Source: Liolophura sinensis (Eukaryota; Mollusca; Polyplacophora; Chitonida; Chitonidae). Taken from it: a stretch of DNA of 64,000 bases. The position numbers were made by a program, and so were the translations under genes. The DNA lies in assembly GCF_032854445.1 (NCBI RefSeq), contig NC_088299.1, positions 2,701,001 to 2,765,000 of the forward strand. Direction: 5' to 3'. Shown one piece after another: positions 46,171 to 57,565 of this stretch; position 1 is the first letter of the stretch; the number at the start of each line of letters is the position of its first letter. The notes beneath the pieces were generated by a model, which saw nothing but the letters and a program-made list of their open reading frames with translations, searched no databases and had not been told where the DNA came from.

Positions 46171-46950
46171 GTACGTTCTGACGAAATTCCCGGCCTCAAA
46201 GTCAGGTGTTAGGGGCTTGGCAGGAATTTGACATCCACCGACATGCAAGGCGACGACGTTTGTGTACAAGTGGTGGAAATGGAACGGGTTTTTAGCGTAG
46301 TTCCCGTCATAAGCCGTGTTGCTCACACATTCCTCCACTAAACGTGTCGGTAAGCTGCCCAGAAATAGGTTTTGTTCGTTGATTGGGTTGTTACCTTTGG
46401 GTGCGGAGAAGTACTTGGCAGGGGCTTTGGCCAACGCTTTCAAATAGCCCAGTTGAACACCGCTGGTGACTTTGACTTTGCGCACAAAAATCAACACCTT
46501 CAGGCGGGCCTTGTAGTCGGGAGCCTCTTCACCAGACATTAACGCAAACGCGTCCTTGGACGGGGTGAGACGGATGCGGACGCTCACGTTTTTCAGCAAG
46601 TGACGCCATTGCAGGAACAAGTCGCAGTGCAGGCGTCTCATCCGTCCTGTCAAACTTCCCTGGGGTGTCCATATACCACAAGGCGGAGGACAGCTGGGTG
46701 TTCTTGGCCTCTACGCCGTAAGACTACAACGTTTTCAAGTAGGCACGGTACGGGTACATGTTGGTGGAAGCGGTGATGAATTTGTCGTTCAGGGAGACGT
46801 CAACCTGTTGCCACAGCGAATACAGCCACAGGTTAGTCGGAGCTACACTCTTACCATCCTTCACAACCCCTCCATCCTCGTCGAGGGTTTTTGCCTTCAC
46901 GTACAACATGGTGTTAGCCAAGGTTGAGAAATTCCACGCGCCCCACATCG
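46165..46950 (-). pseudogene. Polinton-like major capsid protein (hexon-like), broken
   Basis: The N-terminal part at 46,948-46,727 reads 'PTNLWLYSLWQQVDVSLND' and 'YPYRAYLKTL', then an in-frame TAG (46,724-46,726) and a frameshift before a long open block 46,653-46,165 ('LFLGSLPTRLVEECVSNTAY', 'ALHVGGCQIPAKPL'). This is the pattern of the double jelly-roll capsid proteins of Polintons/adintoviruses, often annotated as 'F54H12.2-like' in animal genomes. The block ends at the junction with the polymerase remnant, so the C-terminal part is lost. Not functional. Confidence 0.8.
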
Positions 46951-47087
46951 CTCAGGCTGGCGATGGGACTGTAGGCATCCCATCGACCTTCTCGACCGCT
47001 GGTGTCGGCAGGAGGCTAAGATCCACAAATCAAAGTCACTGCTGACCGACGGACAACATTCGGTGTGCGGAAGAGCTATGGCATTAG

Positions 47088-47510
47088 CTAAAAATATCCG
47101 GTGCGGAGCGGGGTTTGGTGAGTCGAGGTTAGCGCGGGAACGTACGTCTTCTGGGCCCAACGGGCAGGCGAGGACAAGTGGGAGTGGTACGTCCTCAGGG
47201 CCATGCGTGCAGGTGACGAGTGGGAGCGGAGCTTGCCCAGCCTCCAGCGCTGGGCGTAGCGATCGGCTTTGACCACCAGCTGTTTTCTCCCCTCCAGATC
47301 TCGTCGTTTCAAAGCCTGACTCACCGGCACTCCCTCGTCCCACACGTTGTCCATGACTTTCAGTCCGGCACGCAAAGCAGTTTTATCCAGCGCTTTCACA
47401 GCCGGCTGTAACAACGGCTTCACCATTTTGATGAAACTGCCGAGCAAGCCGTGACGACGCTGTACAAGGGCACCCCGAAACACAGGTATCCCACGTCCGT
47501 CGGCTTGTTT
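47088..47510 (-). pseudogene. Polinton-like minor capsid / pX-type protein remnant
   Basis: Minus-strand ORF with 'RRHGLLGSFIKMVKPLLQP' and 'LDKTALRAGLKVMDNVWDEG': a Gly- and hydrophobic-rich N-terminus followed by an amphipathic basic helix. This is typical of the short virion protein coded next to the major capsid gene in Polintons and adintoviruses. Its order (integrase, pX, capsid on one strand) fits that layout. The C-terminal half has no recognisable match and may be frameshifted. Confidence 0.6.
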
Positions 47511-47574
47511 GGTGTAATAGTCGATGTAAGATCGGCACAGTGCGGGGTCATCTACGTTCTGCCGCGGCCGTCCC

Positions 47575-48258
47575 CGGCTGCAGTTCAGTCTCGTAAAACG
47601 TCCCGAGCAACCGTTCCCCGTTCAAATCCTCCAGCGTGTACACGACAGGCTGACGAGGGTGGGTGTGGAAATTGTGGAACATTTCCGTGCTCCAATTCGG
47701 GAGGTAGGATTTTTTTGGAATTTCCCCTTCACTTTACTTACACGCCGGCACGATAATGGTACACCGATCGTTTGGACGTGGGTGGCTTGGCGCACTTCTT
47801 TCTGGTTCTGGATGGTGACTTCGATGAGGGGCACGCCGTATAATACACTCGATTACGCTCCGGTAATACGCTCGATTGCAGCCCGTTTGCAGGTACAACG
47901 GTCGACGTTCCGTCTTGAAAATATGTTTAAACGCCTCGATCAGACGAACACCTGTTTTTGTGCGAGGTGGAACCACCCAGGAGTGCTTGGAGAGGACATC
48001 AATGCAGGTAAGTAGGTAACGGTTGTCGTCGTCCTCTTTGGCAAACACTGTCATATCGACTAGGTCCGCCTGCCACTGACTGTCTATACCCCCAACCACA
48101 ACTCCGTTGCGCCGTCGCGCGGGACCGTCCAGCGTGTACGTGTCCTGTTGAGCCAGCCAAGCCGACACGCGGGCCCGACTCACTTTGAGTCCATGTTGCC
48201 GGACTGCCTTGAGCAAGGGCTGAACGCCGCTGTAAGCTGCTGGACTGTCGGGGTCTTA
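47575..48258 (-). pseudogene. Polinton-like retroviral-type integrase, broken
   Basis: Minus-strand block 48,258-47,860 has an N-terminal helical region followed by the rve core: 'GGIDSQWQADLVDM' (first catalytic Asp) and 'RYLLTCIDVLSKHSWVVP'. At the next catalytic Asp the text reads 'LQTGCNRAYY', so the motif is lost. The central part after it is not recognisable. A C-terminal SH3-like piece reappears in another frame at 47,720-47,575 ('YLPNWSTEMF', 'YTLEDLNGE', 'GTFYETELQ'). Two stops (TAA TAA) lie just upstream of 48,258. Live copies insert the element by the DDE mechanism; this copy cannot. Confidence 0.8.
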
Positions 48259-48259
48259 T

Positions 48260-48560
48260 TACAATGCATATAGAGCGGTATCGACCGGGTCTGAGTCGAT
48301 TGGACGCATATGATATGCGAATCTCCGCCTTACCGTCTCTCAATCTTTATATCAGAAATGTCTAATAGGTTGGTCAACAACAGGATATGAAGGGCCCTCA
48401 TTTTTAAGTATTACGAAGTGGCACAGAACCATAAAGAATTAGGAAAAGGATAAAGACTACTGCGGAACCTGCTAAACCACTCGGCCAAAACCTTTTAGGG
48501 ATCACCTGTATTAAATTCATTAAAACACTGAATAAATCGGGTTTTTTTTCTCTTAAACTT
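48260..48560. other. right flank of the Polinton remnant, nothing recognised
   Basis: No clear terminal inverted repeat or target duplication could be paired with the left side (42.2-42.8 kb). The right boundary is therefore unresolved. Confidence 0.35.
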
Positions 48561-48564
48561 ACTA

Positions 48565-48695
48565 TCACAGTCCTACCCCACTCAAGAATATTTTACATTT
48601 ACGATGGCCGTCAGTGCTATGGTGGGAAGAAAGTGGACAGAGTCATTTGGCGATACTCACGACTATCCGCAGGTGGCTGCTGCTCTTCCCAGGTA
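48565..48695 (+). mobile_element. SINE tail fragment
   Basis: 'cctaccccactcaagaatattttacatttacgatggccgtcagtgctatggtgggaagaaag' and 'cacgactatccgcaggtggctgctgctcttcccag'. Confidence 0.65.
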
Positions 48696-48699
48696 CCCG

Positions 48700-49585
48700 A
48701 AATGTAATTTGGAATATACTGGTGCAACCATTGGATGTATCCTCGTTCATTAGTATATTTATTTACTTATTTTATTGTTGTTTAATGCTATATTTATTGT
48801 GATTTTTGAAATTTAACGCAATTTTGTTCATTCTAGCTGATTTAAATTGCATCTGTTTACTGTTTGTTCTGATTTTTGATGTTATTATTCTCGAATTAAA
48901 GGTGGACAATACATGAAAAATTACATAAAGTTCAGATCAAAGAGTGTAAAAGTTAGTTTTAACGGTGGTAATCAATATTTCTTTCGACTTGAAAGCGAGA
49001 CATGAAATAAATTTTTGTATGGTTGGTAATTTGGACAAGCATTTGGTATATAGTGTCTCAATTGTAATATTTTGGCGTGATCATTTTATAAATGAGGATG
49101 TAACATATGTTTAGAACAAACAAACTAGAACAAATGTGTTCAACCTAGATTTTAATCATATTTATGTTTTTAATATATCCCTACATGTTATTATAATTAA
49201 TATCAAATGCATGTATTTAACAAACAAAAACTTTACATTTAAATACATCTGGTAAAAATGCATCACATCCTTGTTTATAATATTATTATGCAAAGACGGT
49301 ATACATCAACAAGTGGTCCCAAATATCCACTGTATGGAAACATTTTCAAATGCCCTTTTCTCCCAGAAGAAAAATCGAAAAAAATGTTATAATAAATACT
49401 TTCAACCAAATTTTCACGATCTTTCATCTGATTTTGGCATCATTTTTCTTTTAAAATCTCTCTTAATGGTTCTCATATGTTCTCGCCTATATGCCTGACG
49501 TAGCATGCTTAAAAATTAAATGATGATTCGGAAATGTCTGTGGGAATAATGTTCTGTGGGGAAAATTTGATGGATTTATGAAGTT
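48700..49585. other. non-coding AT-rich stretch
   Basis: Very AT-rich with no protein-like ORF and no recognised repeat. A phrase near 49,310-49,460 ('ggtcccaaatatccactgta..tgcccttttctcc') resembles 17,262-17,330 ('ggtcccaattacccaccatac..gcccttttctcc') and could be a dispersed repeat. Confidence 0.4.
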
Positions 49586-49587
49586 GT

Positions 49588-50038
49588 AAGTGAGTTAGTG
49601 AGTGTTTATGGTTTAACGTCATACTTGATAATTTTCAATCATATGACGACGAAGCAGTTCTTAGATTGCATGCAATGTGCCTCCTTGCAGGAAGGATTTC
49701 CATAGCTATTTTAGCTAGTGCTGCTTCACTGAGATGACTTACCTTATGCGAGTAAGCTGCCCCGCCCTAACCATTATACTGATACAAGTCAACCAGACGT
49801 TGCACTGTCCCCCTAATGCTGAATGCCAAGCGAGAAAGTTACAACTTCCTCTTTTAAGGTCTTAGGCGTGACCCAACCCATGCCAACCTGTCCTGTTTCG
49901 TTGCTCAAACTTCTCAGTGCTGAGCGAGGTACAAGTAAGCGCCATTTTAAAAATCTTTGGTATGACTCGACCTGAGTTTGATCCGTGTCTCCTATATAGG
50001 AGGCGGACGTTCTAATGATTAGACCACCGAAGTTGTAA
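49588..50038 (-). mobile_element. near full-length SINE of a second family
   Basis: The plus strand runs 'gtgagttagtgagtgtttatggtttaacgtcatacttgataattttcaatcatatgacgacgaag', 'aatgtgcctccttgcaggaaggatttcc', 'agtgctgcttcactgagatg' and ends '..cgtgtctcctatataggaggcggacgttctaatgattagaccaccg'. The reverse complement of that end is tRNA-like ('cggtggtctaatcattagaacg..cggatcaaactc', A- and B-box-like), so the element is on the minus strand with the head at about 50,038. Confidence 0.75.
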
Positions 50039-50044
50039 ACAAAC

Positions 50045-51150
50045 AAAATCAATATCTTTTTTGTGTTAAAGTACGTCTTACATTGTATAAAGTAAACTGT
50101 ATGAAATTATACTAAACGTTAGCCGATGATAATAAGGGTCCAGATATTAAAACTAACATGAACTTTTTATCCTGACAAGTATATCATTATTTAACACAAG
50201 ATTTTGTCTTGTTTGCGATATATAAATGACCTAATATGTCAGCCAAAAATTCCTACAGGCAAATAAATGTCATAATATATTACTTTTGCTGCAGAAACTT
50301 TCTCAGCAGGACATCATCCTACCGGTCACACAAACCACAAATAACCCGTCTAAGATCAAAAGAATTCTAAGAAATACGAAAAACATGCAAGTGTCATGGG
50401 CGAAAATTATTAGGTTATTTAAGGTACATGTGTCACGTGAGGTTAAGTCCTGCGGGTTTTACGCATGTCTCTTGTACATGTACACCAGATATAAATATCT
50501 ATATAAATATCTATATACTATGGCCGTAAAGAGAGTCTCTGAGATGACTAGCACGAATGTGGCCTGTAAACATAAACGTGAATACTCACTGCAGACGTTT
50601 GAATAAGCATCCATGCATGTTTTATGTCAGTAACCCACATACGACTTGTCTGCAAACGCTGCTACTCTATACCAACAATGCTACTGTAAAGGCCTGTATT
50701 GTGGATGTGTCCGACAGATTTCTTTTCTCAAAAGCCCATCCAAGCCACAGAAGGTTCCAAGGGTCAAGTTTAGTGCCAGTGATGTAAAGCGAGCGTACGA
50801 AAAACGACACGTGCCCTGTAAGGAGTGTGGTTAATCTGATTTAGGAAAGACGACGGCGCAAATCACAGCTTTTAACTAAGGACATACAGGTGGGATTCAC
50901 AGCTCTTAGCCAGGGATATACAGGTCCAAAGCACAGCTCGTAAGCAGGGACATACACATGCAAACCACAGCTCTTAACCACAGATGTGACAAAATTTCCT
51001 TATTTAAAGCCCCCCCCCCCCACTTAACCAAGCCCCTAGTTACATGAAGCGCACATAACTAAAGTATCAAGAAAACTAAGCATGCTGTAGGAATATTAAA
51101 TACACTTATCTAAGTGCTACTCAACACTAAGGAGGCCCACGCTTCATGAA
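50045..51150. other. spacer before unit 2, with a weak coding candidate
   Basis: An open segment at 50,650-50,834 (plus strand) reads 'YCKGLYCGCVRQISF' and ends 'KRAYEKRHVPCKECG' at a stop. Cys-rich and protein-like, but without a recognised domain. A possible acceptor ('tttgctgcag') is at 50,285-50,294. A short repeat 'aaaccacagctcttaaccaggga' recurs at 50,863-50,990, about four times. A poly-C run is near 51,010. Confidence 0.3.
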
Positions 51151-51349
51151 AACGGCCCTAGAGTCACATGGTTAACTGACAAATGTTGACCTTCATGCAT
51201 ATCTCACACCACACAAAACTTGCCTGAAGTTACCTCCATTCTTTATACTGAAATAAAATCGAAATGTCCATATGCAATACTGAGTACACGTTTCTGTGAC
51301 ATCGAATATTGTTGTAAGAGATTTGCCAAGCATACCTAGAGAAGGAATA

Positions 51350-51470
51350 CGGCGCATGGTTTAGATCAGATTGATGGATTCCTTCAACTCTTAAAGCTGG
51401 CCGACGTCTTATAAGAAATATGCTTGCACACAACGCTAAACACTATAATCCGTAAAGTTAATAAATAAAT
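51350..51470 (-). mobile_element. SINE tail remnant (unit 2)
   Basis: Partner of the element at 29,035-29,160, with the same diverged tail and '(aaat)n' end. Confidence 0.55.
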
Positions 51471-51765
51471 AAACTACACAGGGTAAGATAAAAGATATGT
51501 GTGATGTCGGCGTGGCGATTAAAGTGTGATAGTTTACACTGAAAACTGCGATTACCTCTACCCATACAGAGGACGTCTTGTCCTTTGGCGACTTTTTCCG
51601 ATGGCTAATCAATACAGATAATAAATATATAAGCTAATAAGGATGGCAACGGCAGATGATAGTCAGAAGGTTTGCCAGACAGCCACATGGCAAAGGGCGG
51701 TGATTTACTCGGCCATGCTCTGCTGTTACCTCTAAACCCATAAACTCAAGCGCTGTCTTATCCTC

Positions 51766-51935
51766 GTATTTATTTATTTATTTGATTGGTGTTTTACGCT
51801 GTACTCAAGAATATTTCATTTATACAACAAGGGTCATTATGGTGAGAGGAAACAGGGCAGAGCCCGCGGTTTAAGCTCACGACGATCTGCAGTTTGTTGG
51901 CAGATCTTCCCATGTACGGCCGGAGCGCCGTCTTA
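51766..51935 (+). mobile_element. SINE tail (unit 2)
   Basis: Partner of 29,452-29,620: 'gattggtgttttacgctgtactcaagaatatttcatttatacaac'. Confidence 0.8.
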
Positions 51936-52503
51936 TAAATGAAAAATGCACGCAAGGGTGCGGCCTTTAAACATTAATAATAAGTCACAAAAAGGCCTGC
52001 AACGGTTTTATTTTAACATTTAGTGCATGATATTGCCATTATTGTACCATTCTTACACTGAGATAATAATAATAGAGCGGAATAATCATAATGGAATGAG
52101 TCCATGGCTCAGTATTTTTCAGATACGGCCTAACGTTAATTTTCGTTTTCGGGTTGACAATGCGAACGGTGGGATTTCCATTGATCAATTCACTGCGCAG
52201 TAAGTAAGTGCATGTGTCTCATTGGTCCGCAGTTAACAGGTTATACGTTGGCAGTAAATCACTGGCTGGTAAAGTTAACACAAAGAGTAACCATCAGATA
52301 TAGATACTGAAAGTAAAACTGTAGCCGTTCAAGGTCAATATTGCAAATTCTGGAATTCGTTTAACTTGTTGCAAGAGTGCAACGACACTATTTAAGGATT
52401 CCTATTCTGTAATAAGTATGAATTTTTGTAACTAGGGAAGGAACTACCTGTATTAGAGACGTCTTACGATGCAGAGGGGTAGGCTACGTCATAAAAATCC
52501 CGT

Positions 52504-52613
52504 GGATATTCCCCTTTTTAATCTAGGGTCCAGAGTAATGAGGGTATATAAGCCTGTGCGCGGGCCGGGGCCGGCTAGGCTGGGCTGGATCACACGACAC
52601 CTTGCATCTTTCG
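52504..52613 (+). promoter_or_regulatory. TATA promoter and non-coding exon 1 of gene C
   Basis: 'tatataag' at 52,545-52,552 and donor 'ctttcg|gtaagttgg' (GT at 52,614-52,615), conserved from unit 1. The kappaB-like site reads 'ggatattcccc' (52,504-52,514), one base different from unit 1. The following intron is about 213 bp shorter than in gene B. Confidence 0.55.
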
Positions 52614-52661
52614 GTAAGTTGGTTTGATTAAGCCTATTTATAAAATTCCACATATCGACAA

Positions 52662-52885
52662 ACAACCTGTCTCCCACTGACCATTGAAATCACAGGTTCG
52701 AATCCAGTTCGCGCTGGTTCGGCTGTGGCTTTCAGTCAGGATATTTATGACTTGTCTGGGGAAGGGTGGTTTACTCCGGGCGCAAAACAGACTAGGATAA
52801 TGTGCCTTCTATCCCTTCTGCATGTGCCACTCTTCTCTCCAGTGCTGAACCAGGTTTCCTTGAAAATGCTCACTAGACCCTATTA
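52662..52885 (+). mobile_element. tRNA-derived SINE head fragment (unit 2)
   Basis: Partner of 30,565-30,785, with the B box 'ggttcgaatcc'. In unit 2 it starts exactly at the edge of the 213-bp deletion. Confidence 0.5.
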
Positions 52886-53670
52886 AGTGATTCATCTATT
52901 CCAGAACCATGAAAATAGATCCGAATAACGGTTCCCATGGTCATGAGAGGACATCTGAATAATTATTCCCAGAATGATGTGAACATGTTTGAACCGTTGT
53001 GCCCGTAAGGATGGCAGCAGAACTGGTGCATGTTTCTAATGACCACGTGAAAACATCACGTTTTCCGCAATCACGGCAACATATCTGAATTAATATTCCC
53101 ATAATATTTCCAAAATGATTGATGCATCATTTTCCCAATAAGAATGACAGCAGATCGGTTACATGTTTCTTATATTCATGTGAAGCCACCTGAATCGCCT
53201 TTCCGGAGACCATGTCTGCAGAAAGCTTTTCGTAATCCCAAGTAAATAGATCTAAAACTTTTTCTTTTGACTACGTGAAAAAATTTAAATAACGTCCCAC
53301 ATCTCATTCCATTTTATGACCATAGGAACATATATGCATCATGTTTTTTTATAAAAAATGTCGATATTTCTGAACCGTGTATTCTGTCCATGATCATGGT
53401 AATATATGAATAACCTTTTCCATGGCCATGCAAGAAGGTCTAAAGCTCATTCCTTATCACCAATGGCGTTGTCAACAGATCTCATGTGTGCTTCTCATGA
53501 CCATGTCCACAAATGTGAACCATCTGTGTGATAACCATTCTGAACGGTCCTGAACCACATTTCTCATGGCTATCCTAATATATCTGAATCTTATCTACGT
53601 TGACCGTATCAATAAATCTAACGTACATTTTAATCTGAATCACGTTTACAAATGGATAGCACCTTATTAT
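52886..53670. repeat. degenerate repeat in intron 1 of gene C
   Basis: Partner of 30,786-31,570: irregular 'catgaccatg' / 'acatctgaat' repeats, no ORF. Confidence 0.45.
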
Positions 53671-53720
53671 ATCTGAGCGTCTCATGATTTTCAGATTTGG
53701 TTGAGAATTGATAGTGTAAC

Positions 53721-55296
53721 ATGGGCAACATTTGGGGGACGATGTTTCAAAGGAAACGGCTTGTGCGGTTTCAAAACTGCAGCGGAAGGCAGAAAAAGAT
53801 GGCGATGGCCGCTGACCTGAACGAGTTCCGTGTCATTGCCAGAGAGAAACTGGGTTTCGGTGGACATGATGACATCAAAGTTTTAGAGTCAACCTTAGGG
53901 TTAGAACTTGAAGACGATGATGTTTTCGTCCACCTGGACCCAAACATACCGCTGACAGTGGTGAACCTAACCCGAGGCCAGGAGTGGACCCGTCCCCCAG
54001 GTAAGAGGCTAACCCAGGGTTAAGTATGCAAGTCAGTTAAAGTCATTGTACCAGTCTGTCATCGTAGTACCTCCCGACAATGGTGAGATATGATGACAGG
54101 ATGGCGCGAAGTGGGCGATACTACGATGGTATACCACGATTTCAATGGCTAAGCGACTGATTTCAATGGCTAAGGGACTGATTTCTTCTCACAGTAATAT
54201 TCTGAATAATACAGATATGGTTTTTCAAGCGGTTTCGTAATCTCCATAATCCCACTAGAATCTTTGTTAAATGAAAGGTGCCCAAGAATGAGGAGATAAA
54301 TATGTAATATGAAAGACTACCACGTAAAGAGTAACACTTATAGCTGGCAAATGGTCACACGTATTACCAGTAAAAGTCGACAACTTGTGAATTTACCTCA
54401 GTGAGAGCAGCACCTAAACAGAATACATTGATAATTTTTGCTAAGTACTCAAATGCTGTGCTGTCGTCCCATTTAATATACAATCATATGAATACAATAC
54501 AAAGGGACAACCCTCACAGTTCGGCAATAGTCCCCTCTACAATCGAGTGCCTCACCTATTTAGGTAAACATGACATGCTTGTGGCGATGAGCCGAATGCC
54601 AGAATTATAATTCTGAATTCAGAATTATGGCCGAGATGGTAAGCACGCTAGCGTAGCGAAAAAATCCAGGAGCCTCTCACCAATACAGTCGCTATGAAAA
54701 AAGATATTGAAGACCATATTTTCAAATAAGTTTTGATCCTCATGATCCTTTATCAGTTGTTTACTTATTCACTTGGTGTTTTTCAGATGTGCCCTCGTTA
54801 AGTCAATCTCATCCGCTGTTCGTTCAGCCACCACACCATCAGGTGAGTAAGTTTGAATTATATGTTCTCGTCTCAGCTATCTGTAGCGAAACCTTCCACA
54901 CTTTATTTAATATATGTGTACTTGCTTTGCTTTCCCAGGTGGCAGGTCGTGATGCAAGCGGGACGTACACAATCACCAACAATGTGTACAACATCCGAGC
55001 CCAGCTGGTGCAAGTGGGCGATAGACAGACTGTGTACGTAACACTTTTGCAATTTTATAGAATTCCAGTAAGCCGTGTGGATTACATAGTTTATATAGAC
55101 AGCACATTGTGACGTAAAATTCTCAATGGTGTTATGGTCAGAAAACTAATTCACAATAATATACATCACTGTGGTGAGTTGGGATAAAATTTTAAGCAAA
55201 TTGATCTGGAAACGTTGACATTTAATTTAGCTAAATGTTTTACTATTAGACTAATTTTACTTCAACTTCCACGTGTATTATCATTATTATTATTAC

Positions 55297-55338
<42 letters not shown>

Positions 55339-55629
55339 CAATCTTTCAAGAAAATGACAACTTTTGAAGGAAAATATACATGTTGTGTAATATATATTAA
55401 TACAAATTTGTGGAATTTCCTCTCTAACCATGCTAATTAGGACTAAGGTCTTTCCATGGTTGAGTTATTGCCGTGTTGTGAACGTTTCTGTTTGCAGGGT
55501 GTCCGGAGTTCCGACAGGAGCTACAGAGGACGAGGACTCCCAGTTCTGAGTCGCCACTTAAACAATCGCTGGGTTTCTGGATCTGACTTCCACAGTAGAC
55601 TCGTGCACTGTAGCGCACCCTCCGCATGA
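53721..55629 (+). CDS. gene C: CIDE-N domain protein with RHIM motif (4 coding exons)
   Basis: Coding exons 53,721-54,000, 54,787-54,842, 54,939-55,037 and 55,498-55,629 give 188 residues with the same phases (1, 0, 0) as gene B. The CIDE-N domain differs from gene B by 11 bases, of which 8 change the protein (for example 'GAVFRR' to 'GTMFQR', 'TTGFE' to 'TLGLE'). The linker exon and the RHIM exon ('NNVYNIRAQLVQVGDRQTVY') are identical to gene B. The last exon has three residue changes. All splice sites are intact, so this copy also looks expressible. Role as for gene B: CIDE-N filament or partner binding joined to a RHIM amyloid core, inferred to act in death or defence signalling. Confidence 0.82.
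55281..55338. repeat. (ATT)n microsatellite (unit 2)
   Basis: About 19 ATT units with one interruption, in the last intron of gene C. Confidence 0.95.
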
Positions 55630-56789
55630 ACACAACGGTGGGGTAGTGTGACACATGTGTAGGGTACGTCCTTTTGGTGTGATGTTAGTGGGCGTCAAGG
55701 ATGCTCTGAGCTGTTAGCTGTAAACGTGAAGGGGGCCCTTTCTGGGGACGCATGAATGAAAAACACTGCTGCTGTTTAACTCAATTCACTGTATGCGGTA
55801 CCTAGTGCGATCCGATTGCGTCCCTCAGAGAGCGGCTTGTCCTGATCGTCATGCAGTATAACTCGCCAGGGTTTACTGACCCGCTCACGACAGAGAACAT
55901 CATTTGGCAACGGCCATGTCCGTATCTCACATTCCCACACGGAGTGTATAAAGAAAAACTAGCAGTTTCAAGTCATTTCAGGGGTAAAACTTGTTTCCTG
56001 GTTCCAAGTTAAAATAAGATCAGGTTTCCCCCAAATCAGCTGCACAAGCCTGGGGTGTCAAACAGGGTGTGTGTAGCAAAAACGTATCTTTTCTCAACCA
56101 AACAAAAACATTACAATTCTCAACCAAATCGCAAGAATGCAAAATGCATGAACTGCCTCCATTTTACCTCCAATGAACGACTTGAACTGCTACGTTTGGA
56201 GGGTGCGTGTGTGCTCGAGAAAGCTGTGGATATCATTTCTAGACTTGCTCACGGATTCAGCGGATGATCAATTTGACAACAATTTTAACTTTTTAAAAAC
56301 AAATCTTCTTTAAAAAGCAACTAGGGTGTTCCGTGAACTTATTAGCTATGTCTGACACAATATATTGGAGAGGTATTTGGAACAGAGGACAGATGAACTT
56401 GCAAAATCGAGCAAGTATTGAAATGAATCTCTTACTTGTAAACCCACCGGCATACATTGTGTCAGATTTAGACTAATATGTCCACGTACTATTTTAATTT
56501 TCTAATTTAAAAACGTAAATTATCCATTTTTAAGCAAGTCAGTTAAAGCTGTAAAGAACAAACTTCCTGTTTGTAACATGATTTAAACTTGTATTGCGAA
56601 CTGATAAAGTTAATAACAGAAAGTCTGTTTCAAACCTATATTTCGACTAATAAATGGCCTGTGATAGAACTGCATATATTAATTAAGTACTTAAAACACT
56701 GCTAAGGGTATTATTGGATGTACCCTGATCAGTGTAATCCCGCAACTGTCTCCTCTGTAAAAAGTTACCGTGGTTTTTAGCGCATTTAG

Positions 56790-57565
56790 CGATTCCAAAG
56801 AAATCTTACGTGAAGTTGAATTCACTGGTAAATATTTTTCGATTTTTTGCTTCAATCACCAATTTTTTGTAACTTTTTTCATTAATCACGTCGCCACTAG
56901 GCCACTGATGAAACAAGGTGATTTCCGAAAAAACTTAAGTGAAGTTGGATTCACTGATACTTACCTTTCCATATTTCACTTGAAAAACCAATTCTTCGGA
57001 ACATTTTTTCATTAATCACGACGCCAGCAGTCGATGAAACAACGTGATTCCAAAGAAATCTTACGTGAAGTTGGATTCACTGATACTTACCTTTCCATAT
57101 TTCACCTCAAAAACCAATTCTTCGTGACATTTTTTCATTAATCACGACGCCAGCAGTCGATGAAACAACGTAATTCCAAAGAAATCTTACGTGAAGTTGA
57201 ATTCACTGGTAAATATTTTTCGATTTTTTACTTCAATCACCATTTTTTTGTAACTTTTTTCATTAATCACGTCGCCACTAGGTGATGAAACAAGGTGATT
57301 TCCGAAAAAACTTACGTGAAGTTGGATTCACTGATACTTACCTTTCCATATTTCACTTGAAAAACCAATTCTTCGTGACATTTTTTCATTAATCACGACG
57401 CCAGCAGTCGATGAAACAACGTGATTCCAAAGAAATCTTACGTGAAGTTGGATTCACTGATACTTACCTTTCCATATTTCACCTCAAAAACCAATTCTTC
57501 GTAACATTTTTCATTAATTACGTCGCTTTAGAAAAAATGTAAGTGAAGTTGGATTCAGTGGTAAA
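56790..57565. repeat. 126-bp tandem array, about 6 copies (unit 2)
   Basis: 'cacgacgcc' phrases at 57,017 and 57,143 show a 126-base period. Copies alternate between two subtypes ('gcgccactag' and 'cgccagcagtcgatg'). Confidence 0.9.

Larger units (their letters stand above)
28845..51151. repeat. unit 1 of a large tandem segmental duplication (about 22.3 kb)
   Basis: The left edge 'acggcc.tag.gtcacatgg' at 28,845 matches 51,152. From there the two segments are collinear and nearly identical to the right window edge (41,946 in unit 1 matches 64,000). Sequence left of the two starts is unrelated, which places the left breakpoint. Because unit 2 starts where unit 1 ends, the simplest reading is a direct tandem duplication of about 22.3 kb. 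The Polinton remnant lies in the part of unit 1 whose partner would be beyond the window. Confidence 0.85.

Noticed and set aside
46897-47343. 148-residue minus-strand ORF
   Set aside because: It overlaps the pX-like ORF in another frame and has low-complexity composition, so it is a shadow.
56770-57015. 81-residue ORF
   Set aside because: It lies entirely in the 126-bp tandem array and reflects repeat periodicity.
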